A DNA stretch of 11,948 nucleotides, from assembly GCA_003154055.1 (NCBI GenBank), contig PMCH01000011.1:3115-15062 (forward strand), in the 5' to 3' direction. How positions within the stretch are numbered: the stretch's first letter is position 1; the number at the start of each line of letters is the position of its first letter. Shown piece by piece: positions 1 through 6,471 of this stretch. This stretch comes from Acidobacteriaceae bacterium. GTDB lineage: Bacteria > Acidobacteriota > Terriglobia > Terriglobales > Acidobacteriaceae. The translations under genes were made by a program, and so were the position numbers. The notes beneath the pieces were generated by a model. That model saw nothing but the letters and a program-made list of their open reading frames with translations. It ran no database searches and was not told the DNA's origin.

Positions 1-71
1 GAGTGCCCAACGTGACGCAGGTCGTGAATAATCTGCAGGTTAAGAATCAGAAAGCCAGCTCTTCGCAATAA
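1..71 (+). CDS. BON-domain protein, C-terminal end (partial)
   Basis: The reading frame is open from the window edge and stops at TAA 69-71. The visible tail reads VPNVTQVVNNLQVKN followed by a short polar end (QKASSSQ). The pattern 'V-x-x-V-x-x-V-V-N-N-L-x-V' is the last beta strand and turn of a BON domain (bacterial OsmY and nodulation). BON proteins are usually periplasmic or lipoprotein stress proteins thought to bind membranes. Only about 22 codons are visible, so neither the number of BON repeats nor a signal peptide can be judged. The family call rests on this short motif alone. Confidence 0.6.
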   Translation, partial: VPNVTQVVNNLQVKNQKASSSQ

Positions 72-121
72 GAGCTGCGGGGTTGATCCACCGCGGAGGC
101 TGGAGAGCGGCCGCGTCCCTG

Positions 122-146
122 GTTGCTCTCCTGCAAAGTGAGCAAC
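122..146. other. Short inverted repeat downstream of the BON gene
   Basis: GTTGCTC (122-128) and GAGCAAC (140-146) are perfect 7-base arms around an 11-base loop, 50 bases after the BON stop codon. There is no T-run after it, so it is not a classical intrinsic terminator. It could still end or protect the upstream transcript. Confidence 0.3.
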
Positions 147-184
147 AGCTGAGGTCTTGGTCGCCTGCCTGCTTTCCGTCGCCC

Positions 185-190
185 TATAAT
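185..190 (+). promoter_or_regulatory. Candidate -10 box (TATAAT) directly before a GTG start
   Basis: A perfect TATAAT lies at 185-190 and only six bases (TATTGA) separate it from GTG 197. Transcription would normally begin about 6-8 bases after the -10 box, which is at or next to that GTG. This is the geometry of a leaderless mRNA. No convincing -35 box was found at 16-18 bases: the nearest TTGG-like hexamer (157-162) is 22 bases away. Confidence 0.35.
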
Positions 191-196
191 TATTGA

Positions 197-427
197 GTGG
201 CGGATCGGATTGTGTGTTCGTGCGTGACATGTCCTGGCTGTGGGGCTTGGGTTGTCGTTCAAGGAAGGGCCGCTGGACACACCCACAATGAGGGCAAGCT
301 CAACACCACTTGTCCGGTGCAAGAGTGCGGAAAACAGTTCGTATTCGAGGGTAGTGAGACTCGGGTATTCGAACTGCCGGTTTCCTTGTTCGAGCGTCGC
401 CATTTCTACCGATCGGAACTGCAGTGA
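197..427 (+). CDS. Small zinc-ribbon-like protein
   Basis: A 76-aa protein. Cysteines are arranged as C12-P-G-C15 and C39-P-x3-C44-G, with additional C7 and C9, a pattern expected for a zinc ribbon. The second knuckle is followed by a conserved-looking tail rich in F, E and R (VFELPVSLFERRHF). An in-frame TGA at 194-196 makes GTG 197 the first possible start, and no Shine-Dalgarno sequence precedes it. The TATAAT just upstream suggests leaderless translation. The cysteine pattern and protein-like C-terminus favour a real gene over a chance frame. No specific function can be assigned; zinc binding is inferred from the cysteines. Confidence 0.55.
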   Translation: MADRIVCSCVTCPGCGAWVVVQGRAAGHTHNEGKLNTTCPVQECGKQFVFEGSETRVFELPVSLFERRHFYRSELQ

Positions 428-632
428 ACCCGATCCGATTTCCCGTAGATCCCGCCTGTTATTCGAACGACGACAAGTGAACCGACTCGCCTGAATGATT
501 CAGCGGCCTCAGGGCGTCGACGGCAAACGCCAGTTTCGATCCATTGCTTTCGCTGCAGCCATCCCCCCATCAATTTTTCAGAATTGTGTGCAAAAGTGAA
601 CGTATTTCGGGATCAGGATTTGGGAGAATTTT

Positions 633-1241
633 ATGGACTGTATCTACGCAGTTTGGAGGAAGGTTTTGGGGCCGCCAGCCAAAGTAAGAACGAAAATACG
701 GGACTTCGACCCTAAGAAGTTTCTCGCCACCATCGGCGAGGGTAGGAAAGTCCTGACCTTTCCCAGGAAACAAACAGTTTTCGCGCAAGGGGACGCAGCT
801 GACGCAGTCTTCTACATCCAGCAAGGCAAAGTGAAACTCATGGTCGTTTCCAATGACGGCAAGGAAGCAACCCTGGGCATATTGAGCACGGGCGACTTCT
901 TTGGAGAGGGTAGCCTGGCGGGACAGACTCTACGCATGGGGTCCGCAACGGCTATGACGGACTGCGAACTTTTGCGCCTTGACAAGAAAGCCATGATGCT
1001 GGCGCTTCACCGGCAACACACTTTCTCGGATCTGTTTGTGGCGTATCTACTGGCACGGAACATCCGATACGAAGAGGATTTAGTGGACCAACTCTTCGCG
1101 GCGGTATGGTTTTCAGAAGATCGGTGCGACAGCAAAGATCACTGTCCGCTTTTATGCGATTTCCGTGGAGCGGCAAGTGCGCCACCCTGCGGTAGTTGCG
1201 GTTTGCGAAGCCGCACGAGACAGGCTGTTTCCCGTGAGTAG
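633..1241 (+). pseudogene. Crp/Fnr-family regulator lacking its HTH domain (chimeric 3' end)
   Basis: Residues about 30-145 form a cyclic-nucleotide-binding-type beta barrel (FAQGDAADAVFYIQQGKVKL; GDFFGEGSLAGQ) followed by the start of the long dimerisation helix (LLARNIRYEEDLVDQLF, to residue 155). Family members continue with a winged-helix DNA-binding domain to about 220-235 residues. Here that domain is absent: after F155 (codon 1095-1097) the frame reads 47 residues of Cys/Arg-rich sequence unlike Crp. The Arg-Ala signature of cAMP-binding CRP is not present in the phosphate-cassette position, so the ligand is unlikely to be cAMP. The start ATG 633 has a good ribosome site (GGGAGA, about 5 bases away). 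A translated product could dimerise but should not bind DNA. No gene is seen in the 205 bases before it (428-632). Confidence 0.75.
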
Positions 1242-1263
1242 TCGGCAGCCAGCAAAGCGGTAG
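1108..1263 (+). pseudogene. C-terminal remnant of an NhaR-like LysR regulator
   Basis: One frame ahead of the Crp-like frame, codons 1108-1263 read a tail with K-I-G, then FYAISVERQVRHPAVVAVCE, then AARDRLF, ending at TAG 1261-1263. This matches the C-terminal end of NhaR, the LysR-type activator of Na+/H+ antiporter genes: the E. coli protein ends with an 'IG...YHAIFAER...HPAV..IC....LF' pattern. The DNA-binding and most of the effector-binding domain are missing, and there is no start codon context, so this is a relic. It abuts the point where the Crp-like protein loses homology, so a deletion or recombination fused two regulator genes out of frame. The family call comes from recalled sequence, not a search. 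Confidence 0.6.
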
Positions 1264-1510
1264 CTTCGCCCGCGTGAACTATGGGGCATCACTGGTCGGG
1301 GCTCTGAGCGAGGGGAAACTTTTTTTTTGGACATCCTTGTCTCGCGGCGCGATCTTCTAGCGCGAATGTCGGTGATTCGTGATGCTTTCGTAAAAGCTAA
1401 CGATTCGCGTCAAACTTTCTACTTTCGCAATACGTCCGCTTCGTTTATCAACGAATGTGGTGCAAATAGATCGCAGTATGCGTTTGGTCCCTTGACCTTC
1501 GGTCCGGATT
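1264..1510. other. Intergenic stretch with a T9 run
   Basis: No convincing gene was seen on either strand. A run of nine T occurs at 1320-1328 after GAGGGGAAAC, 57 bases past the nhaR remnant's stop. It could be the U-tract of a decayed terminator, but I find no strong stem before it. Confidence 0.3.
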
Positions 1511-1813
1511 ATGAATGCAGTTCGCAAGATGATTTTTCTTCTCGGAGCTGCACTCATCCTGTTTGGCGCTCCTCCGACAGTTGCGGCCGAGAGTGATGAC
1601 GCTCAAGTTCCTCTGACCATCAATCTTGCCGCACGCCCCGCCGTGATCTCCCCAAGTGCTCGTGGCACGGTTCATCCGCGGGTGCTGTTCCAGGGCGCTG
1701 TCGTGGTTGTTCCGTGCCCTGCCTCGGTTCACTACGTCGCAGAGCGTGTCTCCAACTGTCTTTTTTGCGATTGTCGATCTAACCTCCGATCCCTCTGCTT
1801 GCTTCGTTGTTAG
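1511..1813 (+). CDS. Putative exported protein, possibly frameshifted
   Basis: The N-terminus has a textbook signal peptide: Arg/Lys at residues 5-6, a hydrophobic core (MIFLLGAALILFGA) and a likely cleavage site after TVAA near residue 26. A beta-rich stretch with VISPSARGTVHPRVLFQGA follows at about residues 45-64. The last ~25 residues become Cys/Arg/Leu-rich and look non-native. Near 1740-1750 the next frame (third position class) becomes the more protein-like one and stays open to a stop at 1992-1994. This suggests a one-base frameshift in an originally longer secreted protein. No Shine-Dalgarno sequence is obvious before ATG 1511; the second Met (codon 7) is an alternative start. Function unknown. 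Confidence 0.4.
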   Translation: MNAVRKMIFLLGAALILFGAPPTVAAESDDAQVPLTINLAARPAVISPSARGTVHPRVLFQGAVVVVPCPASVHYVAERVSNCLFCDCRSNLRSLCLLRC

Positions 1814-1887
1814 TCTCCCCTCCTTCAAGATGAACCCGCCGGTCCCCCAAGAGAATTTCTCAAAAGGGGGGAACATCATATTCACCG

Positions 1888-1895
1888 AAGGAGGG
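1888..1895 (+). promoter_or_regulatory. Strong ribosome binding site (AAGGAGGG)
   Basis: AAGGAGGG ends eight bases before ATG 1904, the start of an 18-codon ORF. The downstream 66-aa gene (ATG 1930) has only a poorly placed AGAGG touching its start codon. The good site therefore serves the short ORF, and ribosomes may reach the 66-aa gene by coupling. Confidence 0.5.
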
Positions 1896-1903
1896 TTAGG
1901 CTT

Positions 1904-1960
1904 ATGTCGGACACAGGTACAGGTAGAGGATGGCCGGACTTTATCGAGTGGCGATCCTAG
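1904..1960 (+). CDS. 18-aa upstream ORF overlapping the next gene
   Basis: The predicted peptide is MSDTGTGRGWPDFIEWRS, with TAG at 1958-1960. It has the best ribosome binding site in this part of the window and overlaps the first 31 bases of the 66-aa ORF in a different frame. It may be a leader that loads ribosomes for the downstream gene, or the 5' end of a decayed gene. There is no homology basis for a function. Confidence 0.3.
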   Translation: MSDTGTGRGWPDFIEWRS

Positions 1961-2130
1961 AATCAGATCGTGGCAGATTGCCTGCACGGATTGAGGAAGC
2001 ACATAAAGCAATTCAGAATCGGGCGCGGAAATTATGGTATGCGGGCTCGCCAGAAACAAGGGAGAGACATGACCTGGATGCTGCGGTTCGTTTCCTGGGA
2101 CTGCTCAAGATGGTAGGCACAGAGAAATGA
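1930..2130 (+). CDS. Small helical hypothetical protein
   Basis: A 66-aa, charged, almost entirely helical sequence: LYRVAILESD, then LPARIEEAHKAIQNRARKLW, then a loop and LDAAVRFLGLL. The pattern (x-LYRxAxxExDRxxLPxRIxxAxxAIxxRAR...LxxAxxxLxxL) resembles small conserved hypothetical proteins I associate with Acidobacteriota, but I cannot name a function. ATG 1930 fits such proteins' M-A-x-L-Y beginning. Its own ribosome site is poor, and the preceding 18-codon ORF probably assists initiation. The protein has no signal peptide and no cysteines, so it is likely cytoplasmic. Confidence 0.55.
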   Translation: MAGLYRVAILESDRGRLPARIEEAHKAIQNRARKLWYAGSPETRERHDLDAAVRFLGLLKMVGTEK

Positions 2131-2169
2131 TGGGAGGCCGGAGCGCTCAACGTGAGAAGGGAGTTCCAG

Positions 2170-2307
2170 ATGCGATTGCATGACGTCCGCACGGTCATGA
2201 TGGGGATCATCATTGCTTCATTTTGCTGTGGCCTGTTGGGGACTATTACGGCAGTTGCTCAAGAACGAGCAGGTACGATCACGGACCATTATTCTCGGAA
2301 CCAGTAA
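2170..2307 (+). CDS. 45-aa exported mini-protein
   Basis: ATG 2170 is preceded at six bases by GGGAG, and the frame ends at TAA 2305-2307. The N-terminus (MRLHDVRTV) is followed by a hydrophobic segment (MMGIIIASFCCGLLGTITAV) and an A-V-A cleavage motif. The mature peptide would be about 15 residues (QERAGTITDHYSRNQ). It lies 39 bases after the 66-aa gene on the same strand and could share its transcript. It may be a genuine small secreted peptide or the surviving 5' end of a longer exported protein. The ribosome site and signal-peptide architecture support translation; function is unknown. Confidence 0.45.
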   Translation: MRLHDVRTVMMGIIIASFCCGLLGTITAVAQERAGTITDHYSRNQ

Positions 2308-2337
2308 CTGTGAGCACCACCGGAAACTGACGCGGAG

Positions 2338-2362
2338 AGAAAGAAACGCACCTTTTCTTTCT
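2338..2362. terminator. A/T-rich hairpin between the mini-protein and the phosphoesterase
   Basis: AGAAAGAAA (2338-2346) and TTTCTTTCT (2354-2362) form a perfect 9-bp stem with a 7-base loop, 30 bases after TAA 2307. The 3' arm is T-rich, but the stem is poor in GC. It is either a weak terminator or a structure in the leader of the phosphoesterase mRNA. Confidence 0.3.
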
Positions 2363-2432
2363 AAGTTCGGTCGCTTCCCAGGAGAATTAATGGGTTGTAA
2401 GATTAGGAACGAAGCAATGAAAGGGATGGGGC

Positions 2433-3290
2433 TTGCCGACCTGCTTCTTCGCCACCGATCTGCACGGACATACCGATCGGTACGACAAATTAATTGCGTC
2501 AATCATCAGAGATCGCCCCGCTGCCGTCTTTCTCGGTGGAGATCTGCTTCCTCGTTCCGCGTTCTCAATAATTCAATCCGAGCAGGATGATTTCTTAGAC
2601 GATTATCTAGTCCCGACTTTTACGAGAACCCGCGCCGCCTTAGGCGTGAACTATCCTGACATCTTCCTCATCCTTGGCAACGACGATCCACGCCGCGAGG
2701 AGGAGGGTTTCGTCGCCGCCGCCGCCGATGGCATCTGGCACTACATCCACGGGCGGAAGCTTTTCTTGAGAAATTTCCCCATATATGGTCTCGCCTATGT
2801 TCCGCCGACCCCTTTCATGCTGAAGGACTGGGAGCATTACGATGTTTCCCGGTATGTTCCGCCGGGCTGTGTTTCTCCTGAGGAGGGCCGCAGGAGCGTG
2901 CTGGCAGAAGAGAGCGAGATCAAATGGGCTACGATTCAGAAGGACATCGCTTCGCTCGTAGGTGAAGATCCGCTCGATCGTGCAGTATTTCTCTTCCATA
3001 CTCCGCCGTGCGACACGCCACTCGACCGCGCGGCGCTGGATGGGAAGACTTATGAGCACGTTGCGCTGGATGTGCATGTGGGTAGCATCGCGGTCAAGCG
3101 GTTTATCGAGGAGCGCCAGCCTTTGCTAACCCTGCACGGTCACATACACGAAGCTGCTCGTTTGACGGGCGAGTGGAAAACTCGAATCGGGCGCACAGTC
3201 TGCATCAACGGCGCTCACGATGGCCCGGAGTTGGCGCTAGTGCGTTTTGATTTGGAATCGCCCGAGGCTGCTGCGCGGGAATTACTGTAG
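2433..3290 (+). CDS. Calcineurin-like metallophosphoesterase
   Basis: A 285-aa cytoplasmic hydrolase of the calcineurin-like superfamily, expected to bind two metal ions and cleave phosphomonoesters or phosphodiesters. The family motifs appear in order: D9-L-H11 (ATDLHGH), GGD37, GND84 region (LGNDD), H189 (LFHTPP) and H235-G-H237 (LHGHIHEA). The substrate is not evident. An in-frame TGA at 2418-2420 forces a start downstream of it; TTG 2433, with GGGA six bases upstream, places the first motif at the usual position near residue 8. The ATGs at 2390, 2417 and 2426 are in another frame. The gene ends one base before the stop of the oppositely oriented PEP-binding gene, so the two transcripts must overlap at their 3' ends or end within each other. 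A one-base indel replacing an ATG start cannot be excluded. Confidence 0.85.
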   Translation: MPTCFFATDLHGHTDRYDKLIASIIRDRPAAVFLGGDLLPRSAFSIIQSEQDDFLDDYLVPTFTRTRAALGVNYPDIFLILGNDDPRREEEGFVAAAADGIWHYIHGRKLFLRNFPIYGLAYVPPTPFMLKDWEHYDVSRYVPPGCVSPEEGRRSVLAEESEIKWATIQKDIASLVGEDPLDRAVFLFHTPPCDTPLDRAALDGKTYEHVALDVHVGSIAVKRFIEERQPLLTLHGHIHEAARLTGEWKTRIGRTVCINGAHDGPELALVRFDLESPEAAARELL

Positions 3291-3291
3291 T

Positions 3292-6200
3292 TCAGACCTG
3301 AGAATCCTTCATCGGCAATTTACGCGCGGGATCCGTAATGGCATCGATTTTTACGGCGAAGCTCGAACGTTCTGCGATGTCCATGTCAGTGACCAGGTGC
3401 ACATCCAGAAGCCCGTCCGTGCGGTACCCGGTCCGCAGGAAGTTGATTTCTGCAAGGCAGCGGCTCCAGCCTTCGAGCCACAGCAGCAGCTCTTTCATCT
3501 GTTCTTCGTTTCCCTGGGTATGCAGCAAGATGTCGATGTCGCTGCCCGGCCCCGCCGTGGCGTTCTTCGTGCTACCTATTAGGTAAAACGCTTTCACTCC
3601 AAATTTTTGCGGATCGAGATCTGCCGCGATCTTCTGTGCCATGCGAAAACGCCAGCGCCAGTGTTCATTCGCTCCACGGTCAATGAACTCAGCTTCGGAC
3701 TCGATTGATCCGATCTTTTGCTGTGGGGGTGACAGGAACCCAATCGCTTGGTCCAAGTCGGCGTTCATCAGAACTCGTAGGATGAGTCCACCCGTTTCGA
3801 GCGGTACGTCAGTTACCCGGAGCGTCTCCGCAAGGTGCGCGAATTCGGGGAGCAACTCGTGAAGTACGTTGCGCGACCGTCGAAAGAACAGTTCGTTGAA
3901 CGCCGTCGTTGGATCGTCGGGGTACAGAGGCAGGTAGCGGATTGAGGCCTCTACGAGATCCTGGAAGAAGTGGGTCCCGAAAGACAGCTCAGGCAGGTAA
4001 TTTCCTCTCTGGCGTGCGACCTCGATTAACATTGCCGTGTTGTTGATATCGGAGTAGGTCACTGGGACCCCCAGTTTGATATCGCCGCGGCTACCCCAGC
4101 GTCCGGGCCCGACCAGGATGAACTGGCGTTTCGGCAACAGCTTGTTGAGCCTGCCCACCGCACGCCCGACATCGCGCATGGCCGATGGGTCAGGAAGCTG
4201 GCTGTAGCCCTCGAGATCGACATACACAATGTGCGAAATTTCCGGCACCTTGCCGTTCGACACAAAACGGGCAGCCGAAAAGATGACCTTGTCCGACGGC
4301 AAGTTCTGCGGGATTGCGACCGGGACCGCGTCAGCGCCGTAGCTTTGCGGCCGGCACTGAAGCAAATAGAAATCCTTCCCGTCGTATGCGAACTCAATGT
4401 CTACCGGTGTCCCGAGCTTGGATTGCAGCAGGTTCAGCAATTCGCGGATGCTGCTTACGAAGGGAGTCTTCCGAATCAGTCCTTCAAAGGTGAAGACTGC
4501 ATCCTGAGAACCGAAATCAGGCATCGGTCCGATGATTGGCTCGACCCGGTCATGGCTCACGAGCGATACCAGGTTACGAATCTGTGGGTATGTGGCGCCG
4601 GCGTCGCGCAGGAGTTCTGCGACGTCGACGGTTTCGAAAGCGTTGGTCTCCAGATTGATGAGATCAATCCGCTTGGGTGAATACCTGAGGACTTCGTCGG
4701 CGGTGACATTGACACGCAAACTTGGCTGGCCCGGAGCAATCAGCACGGGATAGTCATCGGCGACGCGATCCACGGCACGTGTTCCCAGCCCAGGTACGAG
4801 CCGTATGAGGCCATCCTCGCGCTTAATGCGCGCGGACCATCGGAACTCGTTGTGGCTGAACGCGACCCCAGAGCACGCAGGCAGGAAGTACTTGCCAACG
4901 GCCTGGCCCACAACTTCCTGGATCATGATGCCCATCTCTTCATGGACATCCAGGAGACCTCGCTCGGCACGGTACTCGGTGGGATCCGGGCCGAAGATCG
5001 AGGCGTACACCTCGGCGATAGCGTCCATCAATGCGGCCAGACGCTCTTCCTTGGTTCCATAGTTGCCCAAAAACAGGCTCTTGTACTTGCCGGAGAACGC
5101 GGATCCAGGTCGGTCTTCCAGCAAACTCGAGCTGCGGACGATCAACGGAACATCACCGAGATCATCGAGCGCGAGTGCGAGTCCCTTGGCGAATTCCGAA
5201 GGGAACGAGGATCTTTTGAACAGAGCCACCAGGTGTGGGTATTCCTGCCGAACCTGGTCGATCTCCATGTATTTCCTGTTGAGAACGTCCTCCAGATCGT
5301 TATGGTGCACGAAGTTCTGAATCCAATCGGAGGTGAGGTACCAAGTTCTGGGCACCTTGACTTCGTGCAGAAGTGCGCTCGTTTCAGGGGCCTTGTCTAT
5401 GATCTTCTTGGCTAAAAACAAGCCCGCACTTTTCCCGCCCAGCTTGCCGTGGCAGCCAGGTGGGAAGATGACTTTACCCAACAGATCGTAGAAATCCTCA
5501 ACCTCGATAAAATTCTTGGCGACATTGATGAAGTCGAGGCTTTCGGAAAAGAAGCGTCGGATCAGTGATACCCGGAGACCCTTCTGGGTATAAAGGGAAA
5601 GTTCGCCCTCTTCGACGCCGATGTGCCGGTAGCGCTCGATACACTCCATGATTTCTCCGAGCGAAGTGTCCTGGTTTTCCAGTGCCCGCACCAAAAAACT
5701 GGCCTTGTCCTCCTTGATCCATCGGGTCACGCAGTTGAGGATTTCGGTCTCGCTCATATGCTCCCCCGCGATCCGGAGTGCCTGGGTCGTCAAGTCGGGG
5801 GACCGGCCGGGAGCGTCTTGGGGAAGAGGCCGGTTCTCATCGGTGGAAAGGTCCGGCTCGGCTGGCAAGATCGACCCGCCGCGCTGCAGGAGGTCCTTGG
5901 CCTCCTGGACACCGCTCCAGCTCAAGTGATTGATCAACTTGCGCGAAATCCGTTTCAGCAGGGCAGGGTCCGTATCGCGCAGGAACTCGAGCACAATACG
6001 CCACTCCCCTTGCACTGTCGCGGCAGCATCCGCTGCCGCCCAGCCCTCGAATGCGGTCCTCAGCCGCCGTTGAGTGATCGCGCTTGCGATTCGCTCGGCA
6101 ATCGTCTCAATCAGCTTGCGCTCTTCTTTGAGAAACGGGCCTTCGTCCGATCTCGGCATCTCCCGACGGTAGGAAACTTCGACCGTTCCTACCGTCTCAC

Positions 6201-6471
6201 CCTGCGCGACGATGCTGGCCTTCTGAACCCAATGCGTCGCCTGAAAGTTCGGCGGCTGGATTGTCAGGTTCTCAAAAACGATCCGAGCCTGACAGTCGTG
6301 CGGGTATTGCCAGCCTGGCGGCAGGACCTCGATGATGCCACGGAAAATCTCCTCAAGAGGTCGAGTTGCCTGGCTCAGCAGTTCGCCCACCTGATACAGG
6401 CAGTTCAGTTCCTTGGCCCGCTCCCGTAGAGCGTGGAGCATCGTCCCGAATTGAGTTTCGTCTGGCTTCAC
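3292..6471 (-). CDS. PEP/pyruvate-binding ATP-grasp protein with GAF-like and nucleotidyltransferase domains
   Basis: A 1059-aa multidomain protein. Residues ~20-140 resemble the GAF-like sensor domains of histidine kinases (ELNCLYQVGELL; GPFLKEERKLIETIAERI). Residues ~330-715 are the PPDK/PEP-synthase N-terminal ATP-binding fold: GGKSAGL (345-351), PLIVRSSSLLEDRPGSAFSG (442-461), IMIQEVVG (515-522), SGVAFS (534-539) and LLQCRPQS (703-710). Residues ~785-850 hold the GPGRWGS...THFF block shared with the upstream paralog. Residues ~960-1030 are a nucleotidyltransferase: GS(966-967)...GSDID(976-980) plus D1023 in LLDVHLV. No phosphohistidine swivel domain or PEP barrel is seen, so PEP synthesis is unlikely. 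GTG 6471 overlaps the upstream stop as GTGA and was preferred to ATG 6624, which would overlap by 157 bases with non-homologous, Arg/Cys-rich residues. Substrate unknown. Confidence 0.85.
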   Translation of the reverse strand: MKPDETQFGTMLHALRERAKELNCLYQVGELLSQATRPLEEIFRGIIEVLPPGWQYPHDCQARIVFENLTIQPPNFQATHWVQKASIVAQGETVGTVEVSYRREMPRSDEGPFLKEERKLIETIAERIASAITQRRLRTAFEGWAAADAAATVQGEWRIVLEFLRDTDPALLKRISRKLINHLSWSGVQEAKDLLQRGGSILPAEPDLSTDENRPLPQDAPGRSPDLTTQALRIAGEHMSETEILNCVTRWIKEDKASFLVRALENQDTSLGEIMECIERYRHIGVEEGELSLYTQKGLRVSLIRRFFSESLDFINVAKNFIEVEDFYDLLGKVIFPPGCHGKLGGKSAGLFLAKKIIDKAPETSALLHEVKVPRTWYLTSDWIQNFVHHNDLEDVLNRKYMEIDQVRQEYPHLVALFKRSSFPSEFAKGLALALDDLGDVPLIVRSSSLLEDRPGSAFSGKYKSLFLGNYGTKEERLAALMDAIAEVYASIFGPDPTEYRAERGLLDVHEEMGIMIQEVVGQAVGKYFLPACSGVAFSHNEFRWSARIKREDGLIRLVPGLGTRAVDRVADDYPVLIAPGQPSLRVNVTADEVLRYSPKRIDLINLETNAFETVDVAELLRDAGATYPQIRNLVSLVSHDRVEPIIGPMPDFGSQDAVFTFEGLIRKTPFVSSIRELLNLLQSKLGTPVDIEFAYDGKDFYLLQCRPQSYGADAVPVAIPQNLPSDKVIFSAARFVSNGKVPEISHIVYVDLEGYSQLPDPSAMRDVGRAVGRLNKLLPKRQFILVGPGRWGSRGDIKLGVPVTYSDINNTAMLIEVARQRGNYLPELSFGTHFFQDLVEASIRYLPLYPDDPTTAFNELFFRRSRNVLHELLPEFAHLAETLRVTDVPLETGGLILRVLMNADLDQAIGFLSPPQQKIGSIESEAEFIDRGANEHWRWRFRMAQKIAADLDPQKFGVKAFYLIGSTKNATAGPGSDIDILLHTQGNEEQMKELLLWLEGWSRCLAEINFLRTGYRTDGLLDVHLVTDMDIAERSSFAVKIDAITDPARKLPMKDSQV

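Noticed and set aside
47..403. 118-codon minus strand ORF
   Set aside because: Antisense to the cysteine-paired zinc-ribbon frame and the BON tail; no motif.
1448..2059. 203-codon minus strand ORF
   Set aside because: His/Arg/Ser-rich, with no ribosome site or motif, and opposite to better-supported + strand frames (signal peptide at 1511, helical protein at 1930).
4852..5415. 187-codon + strand ORF
   Set aside because: Antisense shadow of the ATP-grasp region of the 1059-aa protein.
5623..6429. 268-codon + strand ORF
   Set aside because: It lies antisense within the confident 1059-aa PEP-binding gene and shows no family motif.
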